From Leucobacter coleopterorum (GTDB taxonomy: Bacteria; Actinomycetota; Actinomycetes; Actinomycetales; Microbacteriaceae), in contig NZ_CP049933.1 of NCBI RefSeq assembly GCF_011382985.1, positions 2,914,001-2,978,000 of the forward strand: DNA of 64,000 bases, written 5' to 3'. Within the stretch, counting starts at the first letter, position 1, and each line of letters begins with the position of its first letter. Position numbers and translations under genes: made by a program. Positions 40,681 through 50,672 of the stretch are shown in pieces. The notes under the pieces are model-generated. The model was not told the DNA's origin and searched no databases. It saw nothing but the letters and a program-made list of their open reading frames with translations.

Positions 40681-41990
40681 ATGCAGTCTGTTGATGTCGT
40701 CGTCATCGGTGCCGGATTCGCCGGGCTCATTGCCGCCCGTGAACTCGGTCAGGCCGGACTGAACGTGCTCACGCTGGAAGCGCGGGATCGCGTTGGCGGT
40801 CGCACCTGGACCGACCACCGCCTCGGGCACGACCTCGAAATGGGCGCGAACTGGGTGCACTGGGTGCAGCCGCACGTCTGGGCCGAGATGACACGGTATC
40901 AGCGCGAGATCGTGCGCAGTCCGCAGACTGAAGAGGTGTACTGGCGCGGATCCGACGGCGCGCAGAAGAGCGGCACGCTAGAAGCATTCATGGCGCTCAT
41001 CGACGAGGGGCAGCAGTTGCTCATCGACGATGTGCGCTCGGCTATTCCGCGCGGCTCCGATCCGACGCAGGGGGAGATCCAGCAGCTTGACCGGCTCAGC
41101 GTGCAGGATCGCTTCGACACCCTGGGTCTCAGCCAGGAGGCCCGCAATGCCAACGAGTCCGTGTGGGTCGGTCACTTGAATGCGCCCCTCGATCAGGTCG
41201 GAATCTCGAGCGCGCTCCGCTGGGTTGCCGCGACGGGCGGGCACTGGCAGCTGATGCATGAGGCCTCCGCAACCTACCGCATCGTCGATGGCATGGGCGG
41301 GCTCACGGCGCTGATTGCGGCGGATGTGCCCGGCGAAATTCGTCTGAGCACCACCGTCGTGTCGGTGGCTCAGAACGATGATGGTGCGCTCGTGGAAACC
41401 GCTGACGGCGAGCAGATTCAGGCTCGCAAGGTGGTGAACACACTCCCGGTGAACGCGTCGGCGGGGATCAGTTTCACCCCCGAGCTGCCCGAGGTGTGGC
41501 GGCGACAGCGTGCCGAAACCGTGGCGTCCCAGGGCACAAAGGTGTGGCTGCGGGCCGAGGGGCACGTGACCCGCTTCTCCGCCTACGGCAGCCAGCAGGA
41601 TCCCTTCTCCGTTCTCAAGGCCGAGTTCCACTGCACCGACGAAGACGGCAACGACTACACGATTCTCGTTGGCTTTGGTGGTGACCACACACGGGTTGAT
41701 CTCGAAGACCTCACGGGCATTCAGGCCGCGGTGGATCGCGTGCGCCCCGGACTCACCATCACCGAGGTCGCGGCCCACGACTGGATGACGGACCCCTCGC
41801 CCGCACCACCTGGATGACGCACCGCCCTGGCCAACTCACCCGAGACCTGGCCGAACTACAGCAGCCACAGGGAGCCGTGCACTTCTCGACCACCGACAAT
41901 GCCAACCTTTGGGGTGGCTTCATCGACGGCGCGATCGAGAGTGGTCTGCGCGAGGCGTGCAGGGTTATCGAAGAACTCCGCCAGCGTTAA
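40681..41990 (+). CDS. Flavin monoamine oxidase family protein (one frameshift in this sequence)
   Basis: The ATG at 40681 follows AAAGGAGAG. VVVIGAGFAGLIAARELGQ and the LEARDRVGGRTWTD motif bind FAD. The frame breaks in a CCCC run near 41797; one more C gives DPLARTTWMTH and continues through VHFSTTDNANLWGGFIDGAIESG, the C-terminal FAD motif, to a stop at 41990, about 436 residues. It oxidises an amine to an aldehyde with release of H2O2 and ammonia. It is convergent with an amidohydrolase 4 bp away, at the edge of an amine catabolism cluster. Confidence 0.87.
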
Positions 41991-41994
41991 TCGA

Positions 41995-43605
41995 TCAACC
42001 CTCGAAAACTACCCGCCCATCAACCACGGTGAGGCGAATCGGCACCTCGGGCAACTCGTCGGCGCTTGCCACGACAGGATCGGCACCCCACACGGTCAGA
42101 TCCGCAACCGCACCAACAGCAAGCACCCCGCGATCGGAATGCCCACGAGCCTGTGCTGGCCACAGCGTGTAGGCGAGCAGAGCTTCTTCGCCCGTGAGCC
42201 GCTGCTCGGGTTCGAACACGTGCGCCTCTGCATCACCGGGGGTGTGCCGTCCGCGCGCCCACGCCATGCCGAGCCGAGGATCGTATTGCGCCACGGGCCA
42301 GTCAGATCCGAGCGTTACCCGCACACCAGCATCAATCACACTCCGCACGCGGTAACCGGTTGCATCGCGCCCTTCGCCGAGCCGCACGGCCCAGTTATCG
42401 CTGTTGTCGGCAGCTCGCCACTGCATGTGCAGGGGCTGCATCGATGCGGTGATGCCTGATCCTCGTAGCGCCTCAACGTCTTGATCAGCGAGCACTTCGA
42501 GGTGCTCGATCGAGTGGAACGGCAGTCCGTCTCGCGCAGGCAACCCGGCATACACCTCAAGCACGCGGCTCACCGCGTAGTCGCCAACCGCGTGCGTCGC
42601 GATCAGCATGCCAGCGTCGTGGTAGGCGCGAACGACCTCACCGTAACGATTCCAGTCGGGCCAAAAGGCCGCCCTGCCGTCTCCGCAGGCGTCAGCCGTG
42701 TGCAGCCAAGCGGTACCGGTGTCGATCACTCCGTCGCTGAACAGCTTGATCGCGCCGGTCTGCCACAGACGACCGCGGCGATCCTTGTTCGCTATGACGC
42801 GGGCGACCGCGGCGTCATCATCGCCAACGGCGTGCCAGTGGTGCACGGTGACGCGGTGGTCAAGCTCGCCACGCTCTTCGAGTTCAGCAAGCAGTTCGAC
42901 CGTGCGGTCCTTACCGTCCATGATTGCACCGCCGGTGAGTCCGGTCGCTGCGAGAGTGCGGAACATATCGCGCAGCAGTTCGCGCTCTTCTTCGGAGCCC
43001 GGGGCTGGTGCCGCGTCGAACACCAGTTGATAGGCGCTGGGTTCGCGCAGTTCACCTGTGGGCATGCCTGCAGCATCGACAACAATCTCGCTGGCGTCGG
43101 CGAAGTCGCGCACCCCGGTGATACCCGCTGCGGCGAGCGCGGGGGCGGTCGCGAGACCCGTGTGCAGGTCGTAGCAGATGAGCGCGACCGGACGCCCTGG
43201 CGCAGCGTCTTCGAGCAGCGATCCCAACAGACCGGTCTCTTCGAAGGGTTCGTACTCGAGGTTCCAACCGCGCACCCAGGCGCCCTCGGGCAGGCGTGTG
43301 TGCTCAGCGGCAATCGCGTCTCGAATCTGGCCGAGGGTCTCCAGCCCGCCCAAGTCAATACCACGGGTAATCTCTGAGGCCCAGTGCGGGTGGGTGTGCG
43401 AATCAAACAGGCCCGGGGTCACGGTTGCACCGGCTGCATCGCGGCTCGGGATCCCCGCAGTCTCAGCAGCTGCACCCACCTCGGCATCACTGCCGATCAA
43501 CACAATCTTGCCGTCACGGACGAGGATCGCTGTTGCCCCCGCGTGGTCAGTGGTGTTGGTGCGCAGGTTCGCGCCGACAAGCGCGATGTTTCCGCCGTGA
43601 ACCAT
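41995..43605 (-). CDS. YtcJ-type metal-dependent amidohydrolase
   Basis: 536 residues from an ATG at 43605 with SD AGGGGA. Amidohydrolase metal ligands: TPGLFDSHTHPHW, IATHAVGDYAV, FHSIEHLEV and LGSDWPVAQYDPR. YtcJ-like enzymes hydrolyse N-acyl or amide bonds. The cupin gene lies 13 bp upstream, so both probably belong to one operon with the PuuB-like oxidase, and the substrate may be an acylated amine or amide. This is inferred from context. Confidence 0.85.
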   Translation of the reverse strand: MVHGGNIALVGANLRTNTTDHAGATAILVRDGKIVLIGSDAEVGAAAETAGIPSRDAAGATVTPGLFDSHTHPHWASEITRGIDLGGLETLGQIRDAIAAEHTRLPEGAWVRGWNLEYEPFEETGLLGSLLEDAAPGRPVALICYDLHTGLATAPALAAAGITGVRDFADASEIVVDAAGMPTGELREPSAYQLVFDAAPAPGSEEERELLRDMFRTLAATGLTGGAIMDGKDRTVELLAELEERGELDHRVTVHHWHAVGDDDAAVARVIANKDRRGRLWQTGAIKLFSDGVIDTGTAWLHTADACGDGRAAFWPDWNRYGEVVRAYHDAGMLIATHAVGDYAVSRVLEVYAGLPARDGLPFHSIEHLEVLADQDVEALRGSGITASMQPLHMQWRAADNSDNWAVRLGEGRDATGYRVRSVIDAGVRVTLGSDWPVAQYDPRLGMAWARGRHTPGDAEAHVFEPEQRLTGEEALLAYTLWPAQARGHSDRGVLAVGAVADLTVWGADPVVASADELPEVPIRLTVVDGRVVFEG

Positions 43606-43618
43606 GTTGTGTGTTCCC

Positions 43619-43971
43619 CTAGTCGTTGATGATTGTGTAGTGCTTGCGCAGTGGCTCGTGGACCCGCCACACACCCTTCCACCCCGAGGGTGTCACGAAG
43701 ACGTCGCCGGGACCAAACTCCTCGGGGTCTTGCCCCTCCACCTCAAGCGTGACTCGACCCGAGAGGATCGTGCAGACCTCGGAATAGCCGATGCGCTCGG
43801 CACCGAAAGACCCTGGGCTGCACTCCCACAGGCCGGTGTTGATGCGGTCGTTCCCCACAATGGCAGACTGGCCTCGGTGAGATTGCCTTCAATGGAGGTC
43901 GCCTTCGGAGAGTGTTCGCCGAGGTCGACCGCCGCGGTGTTATGGATGGCGTGGGTGAGGATCGTGCTCAT
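43619..43971 (-). CDS. Small cupin-domain protein (DUF861 type; one frameshift in this sequence)
   Basis: About 117 residues after restoring one C near 43865: MSTILTHAIHNTAAVDLGEH..., then NDRINTGLWECSPGSF and the cupin core GYSEVCTILSGRVTLEVEGQ...GDVFVTPSGWKGVWRV. The GDVFVTPSGWKGVW form is typical of the EutQ/DUF861-like cupins found with amine catabolism enzymes. Function unknown. Confidence 0.78.
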
Positions 43972-44002
43972 TGTGAACTCCTTCGTTCTGTTGTTGTGAG
44001 AT

Positions 44003-45373
44003 CTAGCCCCGGCCCGTCACCACGTCAGCGATGTGGGCGATGGGTGAGGTCTTTGCACGGCCAGCAAGCTCCGAGTGGTCGGCGATGCCGTAGGCAGCGT
44101 AGAGTCCTTTTGTGGCGATCCAGCGCAGGGGCTCGGGCTCCCATTTGCGCACGCGGTGGTTGACCCACGGCAGCGAAGCGATCTCACTCTTGTTTCCAAG
44201 AATCAAGTCGGTGATCGTGCGACCAGCGAGGTTGGTCGAGGTCACACCGGTTCCCACGTAGCCGCCACCCCAGGCGAGTCCCGTCGAGCGGTCAAGCCCA
44301 ACGGTCGCCGCCCAGTCGCGCGGAACACCGAGCACACCCGACCAAACGTGGTCGACAGCCGCGCCCCGGGTTGCCGGGAAAAAGCGGTGCAGAATCTCGC
44401 CCAAGATATCAACGGTGACCTCGGGGGTCTGCCCGTCGGTGTCGGTGCGAGACCCGTACTTGTATGGCACTCCACGCCCACCGATGGCGATGCGGTCGTC
44501 TGCCGTGCGCTGCGCGTACATATACACGTGAGCGAAGTCGCCCAGCACCTCACCTTTGTTCCAGTTCAGTTCGTCCCAGACGGAAGTGGGCAGCGGTTCG
44601 GTCGCGATCAGCGACGAGTTCATCGGCAGCCACAGCCGGTGCAAACCCTTGAGATTTGCGGTGAAACCCTCGGTGGCACGCACGATGTACTCGGCCGAGA
44701 CAGCACCGTGGGTGGTGCGCACACGATGCGGTTCGATCTCGACGGCGCGAGTGCGCTCGTAAATTTCGACACCGAGGCGCTCACAGGCTTCAGCTAGCCC
44801 GCGAGCGAGCTTTGCGGGCTGAATTCTGGCGGAGTGCGGGTGCCACACGGCCGCCCGCGTGTTCGCCACGTTAATCTTTGCCTGCGCTTCGGGCGCTTCA
44901 AACAGTTCGAGGTCGGTGTATTGCCAGCTCTGCTCGCTCGCGGCAAAGGCCCGGATCCTCGCCTCCTGAGCGGGCGTGTAAGCGACGTTGAACTCACCGC
45001 CCTTTTTGATGTCGGCGTCGATCCCCTCGGCATTCGCAACCCGAATGACCTCGTCGACGGTCTCGTTCATCGCACGCTGAAAACGCTCGGCGGCGTCCCG
45101 CCCGTGGGTTTTGACGTACTGCTCTCGCCCGCCGGTAATCGCATTGGTCAGCCAACCGCCGTTGCGGCCGGAGGCCCCGTAGCCGACGTGACGCTGCTCG
45201 ATCACCACAACTCGCAGCTCAGGCTTCGCCTGCTTGAGGTAGTAAGCGGCCCACAGCCCTGTGTACCCCGCTCCCACAATCGCGACGTCTGCGGTCAGGT
45301 TTCCCGGCAGCTCTGGGCGAGGATCGGGCGCACCGATCTGCTCCCACCAGTGCGACACGTTGCCGTTAATCAT
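44003..45373 (-). CDS. FAD-dependent oxidoreductase, gamma-glutamylputrescine oxidase-like
   Basis: 456 residues. DVAIVGAGYTGLWAAYYLKQ and VVVIEQRHVGYGASGRNGGW are the N-terminal FAD motifs of the DAO/PuuB group. GGYVGTGVTSTNLAGRTITDLILG is the C-terminal flavin motif. PuuB oxidises gamma-glutamylputrescine in the glutamylated putrescine pathway. PuuA, PuuC and PuuD homologues are not visible here, so another amine substrate is possible. An XRE-cupin regulator resembling PuuR lies directly upstream. Confidence 0.83.
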   Translation of the reverse strand: MINGNVSHWWEQIGAPDPRPELPGNLTADVAIVGAGYTGLWAAYYLKQAKPELRVVVIEQRHVGYGASGRNGGWLTNAITGGREQYVKTHGRDAAERFQRAMNETVDEVIRVANAEGIDADIKKGGEFNVAYTPAQEARIRAFAASEQSWQYTDLELFEAPEAQAKINVANTRAAVWHPHSARIQPAKLARGLAEACERLGVEIYERTRAVEIEPHRVRTTHGAVSAEYIVRATEGFTANLKGLHRLWLPMNSSLIATEPLPTSVWDELNWNKGEVLGDFAHVYMYAQRTADDRIAIGGRGVPYKYGSRTDTDGQTPEVTVDILGEILHRFFPATRGAAVDHVWSGVLGVPRDWAATVGLDRSTGLAWGGGYVGTGVTSTNLAGRTITDLILGNKSEIASLPWVNHRVRKWEPEPLRWIATKGLYAAYGIADHSELAGRAKTSPIAHIADVVTGRG

Positions 45374-45413
45374 GTTGCTTCTTTCTCTCTACGGTCTTGG
45401 ATCGAGTCAGGAT

Positions 45414-45999
45414 CACGCCGGAGCGTGCGGACTCTCATGTGGAGTCGGCGGGCTGTTGATCCACACCACCGAAGCGGGCGCTGCGGAGGCATTCAGCACT
45501 CGATGTGGTACCGAGCTCAAAAACTCGATCGAGTCATCAGCACGCATCGTGTAGCAATCCTCCCCAGTTCAAACACGACCTCACCACTGGTTACAAGAAA
45601 CAGCTCTTGCGAGTTACCGTGCACGTATGCATCGCTGCCGGTAGAACCACCCGGCTCGAAGCGACCGGCGTACACCTCAAGATTGCGCAGCGGAGGTAGC
45701 GAGAGCACGTACTTCTCAGCGCCCTCGAGCGGCAGGCTAGGGCGATCCGCCGCCCGAAGCACACCCCTTGTGTGCACCGTTGTGTCATCGAGTAACTGGG
45801 CTGGCGCTACGCCGAGGGCATCAGCAATCTTACGAAGTGACGCGACGCTCGCGTTGGTGCGTCCGTTTTCGAGTTGGCTGAGAAAGCTTGAACTCACCCC
45901 TGCTGCCGCGGCGAGCGCACGCAGACTCAGGCCGCTCAGCTCTCGGAACGAAGCGACACGTCGACCAAGTTCCGTCTCGGCAGACTCTTGCAAGTTCAC
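45414..45999 (-). CDS. XRE-family regulator with cupin sensor domain, PuuR-like (one frameshift in this sequence)
   Basis: The GTG at 45999 follows GAGGG. HTH at about 15-65 (LGRRVASFRELSGLSLRALAAAAGVSSSFLSQLENGRTNASVASL), cupin at about 95-190. The break at CTGGGGAGG near 45570 is repaired by one G, giving GEDCYTMRADDSIEF and the end SPPTPHESPHAPA at 45414 (about 195 residues). It probably senses an amine and controls the oxidase gene and the divergent transporter gene. Confidence 0.85.
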
Positions 46000-46011
46000 G
46001 GCACCCTCACC

Positions 46012-46030
46012 ACTGAACACCTTGTTCAGT
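46012..46030. promoter_or_regulatory. Probable XRE-cupin operator
   Basis: ACTGAACA-CCT-TGTTCAGT, perfect 8-bp arms, 12 bp before the regulator start at 45999, in the divergent region facing the MFS gene. Confidence 0.55.
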
Positions 46031-46207
46031 ACACGCTTCCTCACTGTACAGCGACTTCGGCGACAAGGCAATGGAACTCAACTGCGCCTCAAGCAATTGC
46101 CGCGTAGACTTGTTTCGTTCTGCCACAAGCGGATAGGCCCAACGTCGAGCGCACAGCCCGATCTCGGCTTCGCGCGAGACATATTCAATCGACCTTGAAA
46201 GCTCCAC

Positions 46208-47561
46208 GTGTCAGCCAAACCCTCTGCCCAGGCAACAGCCGCACCGCGCAACACTCGATCCCGCGTGATTCTCGCGAGCCTCATCGGAACCACCATCGAG
46301 TTCTACGATTTTTACGTCTACGCCACCGCGGCCGTGCTGGTCTTCCCACACCTCTTTTTCCCATCCGAAAACGAAACCACCGCTTTGCTCGCGTCCTTCG
46401 CCACTTTCGGTGCAGCGATGCTCGCGAGACCAATCGGGCGGTGTTCTTTGGCCACCTCGGCGACCGGCTCGGTCGCAAGACCACCCTGGTCGCCTCACTT
46501 CTCACGATGGGGATCGCGACGTTCCTCATCGGCGTACTGCCGACTCACGCCATGGTGGGTGCCTGGGCCGCTGCCCTACTGCTGCTCATGCGCCTGACGC
46601 AGGGTTTTGCGATCGGCGGCGAGTGGTCGGGCGCTGCTCTCGTCGCAACCGAGAATGCTCCCGAGGGCAAGCGCGCATGGTACGGCACGTTCCCGCAGCT
46701 GGGTGCGCCCCTCGGCTTCATCATCGCCAACATGCTGTTCTTTGTGATCAACCACCTGCTGGCCGACCCCGCAGCACCGGGACAGCCCTCGGCGACCTTC
46801 CTCGAGTGGGGCTGGCGGATCCCGTTCCTGTTCTCGGCGGTCATGGTGATTGTCGGGCTGTGGGTGCGCCTGAAGCTGGTTGAGTCGAAGGCCTTCGAGC
46901 AGACCAAGGAGCGCGGCACCGTCAAGCGTGTGCCCATCGCAGAGGCGTTCAAGAACCACTGGCGCGCGCTGATCCTCGGCACACTGGCCATGCTCGCTAC
47001 GTACGTGCTCTTCTACCTGATGACCTCATTTACGCTCACCTACGGCACCCGCCCGGTGATGCCCCTGTTCCCGGCGCAGGCTACACCTACAACGACTTCA
47101 TTCTGATGCTCGTGTTTGGAGTGGTGTTCTTTGGCATCTTCACGCTCGTATCGGGGCCTCTCGCTGACCGTTTCGGCCGCCGTCGTACACTTCTCGTGGT
47201 GACAGCGGGTATCGCGCTCTTCGGACTGTTGTTTGTGCCGATGCTGGCCAGCGGCAGCACGCCGATCGTCATGTTCTTCCTGGCACTCGGTTTCACGCTC
47301 ATGGGTCTCACGTTCGGCCCGATGGGCGCGTTTTTGCCCGAGATGTTCCCGACCAACATTCGTTACACGGGATCGGCCGTCTCGTACAACGTGTCGTCAA
47401 TTCTGGGCGCCGCCCTGGCGCCGATCATCGCCGTGTGGCTGTGGGGCCTCGCAGACGGCAGCCCGCTGTACGTTGGCCTTTACCTGACCGGAGCAGCGCT
47501 CGTTACTTTCGTGGCGTTGCTACTCACGAAGGAAACGAAGGGCGTCGACTTCGAGGAGTAA
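46208..47561 (+). CDS. MHS-type MFS transporter (two frameshifts in this sequence)
   Basis: GTG start; SRVILASLIGTTIEFYDFYVY is the first helix of metabolite:H+ symporters. The loop motif GHLGDRLGRKTTL and its C-half counterpart GPLADRFGRRRTLL are clear. Breaks at 46438 (GGG) and about 47075 (CCC) are each repaired by one base, giving about 451 residues and 12 helices. It probably imports the substrate of the adjacent amine catabolism operon. Confidence 0.88.
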
Positions 47562-47572
47562 AGAGACTCTTT

Positions 47573-47596
47573 GAGTTTGGGAGTTTGGGAGTTTGG
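47573..47596. repeat. 8-bp tandem repeat (three units)
   Basis: GAGTTTGG three times in a row, 11 bp after the MFS stop codon. No other structure is visible. Confidence 0.85.
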
Positions 47597-47605
47597 ATCC
47601 CTCCA

Positions 47606-47662
47606 CGAGTGTCCAGGCACCTGACGAGTGCCCAGGCACCCGACGAGTGCCCAGAATCCTGA
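47606..47662. repeat. 19-bp tandem repeat (three units)
   Basis: Units 47606-47624, 47625-47643 and 47644-47662 each begin CGAGTG, share CCAG and end in GA. The unit word TGTCCAGG recurs in the right arm of the hairpin at 47684-47721. Confidence 0.8.
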
Positions 47663-47683
47663 CGCGTGACTACGGGGGCCGCT

Positions 47684-47721
47684 CGTTAGTTACCTGGGCG
47701 CTCGTGTCCAGGTAACTAACG
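47684..47721. repeat. Hairpin between convergent genes
   Basis: Perfect 14-nt arms CGTTAGTTACCTGG and CCAGGTAACTAACG with a 10-nt loop, 6 bp beyond the end of the minus-strand gene at 47728. Likely a bidirectional terminator without T-run. Confidence 0.75.
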
Positions 47722-47727
47722 ATCGCA

Positions 47728-48827
47728 CTAGTACCCGCGCATGCGCTCCTTGAACTCATTGACGTCACCCTCCGCGAGCAGCGGAGTGGAGTAGGCATCC
47801 AGCGTGAACCCGTCAACCGGGTCATCTGGATTCGTTCGTCGCGCTTCCGCGGCCGCACGAAAGTCTCCGGTGGGATCACGCGAGAGATCGGTGATGCCCG
47901 CGTACATGCGCGTTGGCTGCCACCCATCCCAGCTCAGGTATTCCCAAATGGCCTGCTCTTCAGGTTTTACGCTGCCGTAGAGGTCTTTCATGCGGGCATC
48001 GGGCAGACCAGTTTCGTACTCGTTCATCGAGATGAGACCGGCGGCATTGTTCGCCATAAACACCTCGTTGGCGGTGGCCAACATGTCGCTCTTCTGCTTG
48101 AGGTCGTGCACCGGCTCATTGGTGGTCCAGCCTTCGAACGTTAACTGTTTAAGCATCGACTCACCACCCTGGCCGTTGCGTTCCGGCTTCACCTGTTCGT
48201 CGCTGGTCTTCGTCCAGCTGACCCCGTAGTCGCGGCTGAGCCGATCCCGAACCTGCGCAAATATCTTTGCGACACGGTCCCGCTCTGCCTCGAGCGACGG
48301 CTGGGCGAGAATCTCCTGCTCTGAGTGGTCCTTAACCCGGGAAAGGCCTCGCGATGAAGCTGACCGGTCGATTTTGAAACTGCGTAGCTGCCCGCCGACG
48401 CCGTCTGTAGTACACCGAGGCTGCCGACTGTCGCCACGTTACACAGCAGCACAACCGCGAGAGACACGATCCCGAGTCGCCGCGCGCGCTTGGTAATGAG
48501 CGCCGCAACAACTGCGGCGATAACCGCCAACTGCACCGCAAACACCGTCACACTGAACAGAGCGTCGGCGGCCCCTGAAAAAGCCATCACCACCAGTACG
48601 AGCGCAAACACAATCGCAACGCTCAGAGCAACCCAGCCGAGCCAGTGACCCCGCACACGTGTGCGCTGTAGCGTTGCGGTTTCAAGCTTGGGCGATGCCA
48701 CCCCCCGAGTCTGCACGGTCGCCCGACTCGCTCCGCGATACCCACCCTTCGGCGGCAGCGGAGGTGCACCCTCCGTGTTCGACACGTAAGACCGAACACT
48801 CCCGGTGTTCTGATCCTGACTCACCAT
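47728..48827 (-). CDS. Membrane protein at the end of the Bat-like operon (one frameshift in this sequence)
   Basis: The ATG at 48827 overlaps the TPR gene stop. A cytoplasmic N-terminus of about 60 residues is followed by three hydrophobic segments (WVALSVAIVFALVLVVMAF, FAVQLAVIAAVVAALI, IVSLAVVLLCNVATVGS) and an extracytoplasmic part. One G added at CCCGGGTT near 48345 joins it to the frame ending EFKERMRGY, about 367 residues. I do not recognise the family; operon position suggests a link to MoxR-VWA function. Confidence 0.72.
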
Positions 48828-49662
48828 GGTCTGTCCGTCCCTCCGCCAAAGCCGCCGTCAGACTTTCCTTGATCACGGTCTTGGCGCTGCTGAGCACCAT
48901 CTTTTAGCTTCTTCTCGATCTCGTCCAACTGCGAGTCGTTCGGTTCTTGGTCTTGCGGGTTGGGTTTGGGTTCTTGCTCGCCTTGCTGCGGCTCTTGAGG
49001 CTCCTGCGGTTGCTGCTGGTCTTGATCTTGGCTCTGACCATCCTGCGGCTCTTGAATCAGTTTCTCCATGATGCGGCGCACGAGCTCTTCAAGGCTTTCC
49101 TTCATCGGGCGTTGGTGGTCGGGTGATGCAGCATCGGCTTCGGCCGTGCCACACTCCTTGGGCGCGGCACTGAGAATCTCAAGCGCCTTACGATACAGCT
49201 CCTGCCCCTTCTGCAGGTCACCGGCACCGGTCGCACGGTCACCCTGGCGCTCAACCACGGTTGCCAGGTTGTAACGCACGGCGCACACCTCAAGTCCCGA
49301 GACGAGCGGCAGAGCTTCTTCGAGAGCAGCCCTCGCCTTGTCGAGTTCGCCCAACTCGGCGAGACCCGTGCCGCGGTTGTAGGGCGCCTTGTACGGTTCA
49401 AACCAGTTGGCCACGCCCTGCCACTCGGCGGCAGACACTGTGCCTTCAAAGTCGGTCGCCACAAAAGAGCGGATCGACTGGTGAGCAAACGCGTACATGC
49501 TGAGTAGCTTCAGCACGAGCAGCGCGGCGATCAGCACAATCGGGATCGCGGAAATGCCAATCCACTTGCGCGCGCGTCGCCTGCGACGATTCTTTTGGAG
49601 CAACTCACCAAGAAGTTCTTCGCTTGGTGTTGGGGCGGGGTTGTTGTGTCGTTCTCGCTCAT
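48821..49662 (-). CDS. BatC-like TPR membrane protein
   Basis: The preferred start is the ATG at 49662 overlapping the BatB stop (ATGA), reading MSENDTTTPAPTPSEE; it needs one C restored in a C4 run near 49636. Without that, a GTG at 49669 is in frame. One transmembrane helix (WIGISAIPIVLIAALLVLKLL) is followed by a TPR-like region (YNRGTGLAELGELDKARAALEEAL). The tail is rich in Gln, Glu and Pro, as in BatC/BatE proteins. Confidence 0.77.
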
Positions 49663-50672
49663 CGTTCACCCCGCTCTTGTCGCTCTTGCCGCGTGAGCCT
49701 GCCCAGCCGCATTGCGGCCGCGGTTGCGTTCGCGACCTCAAACACCAGCAGCACAACCGCTATGCCCGCGGGAATCCAGTACAGCTCGATGACCGTGCCG
49801 ATCTCTCCGGAAGCATTGCGAGTTGTGGTTTTGGGGGTCTCAGGAAGCCGTAGAGCCTCGTCCGCCGTGCGGTGCACGTAAGAGACGTCGAGCTGACCCG
49901 CAATCCGCTCAAGGTTCGCGGTGTCGAGCACAGACATCGCGTCTTTGCCCTGGTACTGAATGTACGACTCGTTTTTCGCTTCGGGATCGGCATCGGTCAC
50001 CCGCATGGGGCCACCTTTTTTGGTGCCGTAGCCGAGCACAAGACCGCCGCCAACAAAGTCTGCGCTCGCGCGGAACGAACCCGGCTCCGTGTCCGAGGTC
50101 TGCTCACCATCGCCCAGGTAAAACACAAGCCTGGCGCGATCCTGCCCGCTGTTCGCCGCGGCCTGCAGCAGATCACGCAGCACCCCGTTGGCCTGGGTGA
50201 TCGAGCTGCCCTTCGAGCGGGTCGTCACCTCGGGGCTGAGCGTTGCCATTGCCGCACCGACGGCCGTTGTGTCGGTCGTTAGTGGCAGCCGCACGGATGT
50301 GGTCGAGTCGAAGGTAACGAGCGAGAACCGCGCGCCTGGATACTTATCGACGATGGTCTTCACGTCTTCGCGCACACCGTCGAGCCGCGGCTTGTCACCG
50401 TCCCAGTCCTCGGCCACAATGCTCGCCGAGGTGTCAACGAGAATGAAGACATCGGCGTTTGTCGCGTACGACTCGGATTGTCCGCCAGGGATCCCGGGCC
50501 GCAGCAGCATGGCCACGCACGCGAGCACAAACACCACCCGAACACCCCACACCGCGCGCGCCCGCAGGCCCGGTGCGCGCACGAGCGCCCACACGGCAAG
50601 GCCAATCGCGGCGATCGCGACCGGCAACAGTACTGCCGGATGAATGACTGGATTAAAAATCACTGAGTTCAC
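49659..50672 (-). CDS. VWA-domain membrane protein, BatB-like
   Basis: 337 residues from a GTG overlapping the upstream stop (GTGA). Two N-terminal helices, then a von Willebrand A domain with the MIDAS motif DTSAS (in ADVFILVDTSASIV) and DGEQTSD, then a C-terminal helix (IAVVLLVFEVANA). VWA domains bind metal and protein partners. It forms a set with the neighbouring VWA, TPR, DUF58 and MoxR proteins. Confidence 0.88.
   Translation of the reverse strand: MNSVIFNPVIHPAVLLPVAIAAIGLAVWALVRAPGLRARAVWGVRVVFVLACVAMLLRPGIPGGQSESYATNADVFILVDTSASIVAEDWDGDKPRLDGVREDVKTIVDKYPGARFSLVTFDSTTSVRLPLTTDTTAVGAAMATLSPEVTTRSKGSSITQANGVLRDLLQAAANSGQDRARLVFYLGDGEQTSDTEPGSFRASADFVGGGLVLGYGTKKGGPMRVTDADPEAKNESYIQYQGKDAMSVLDTANLERIAGQLDVSYVHRTADEALRLPETPKTTTRNASGEIGTVIELYWIPAGIAVVLLVFEVANATAAAMRLGRLTRQERQERGER

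Noticed and set aside
47573-47662. CRISPR array
   Set aside because: Repeats are contiguous 8-bp and 19-bp units without spacers and no cas genes are present.
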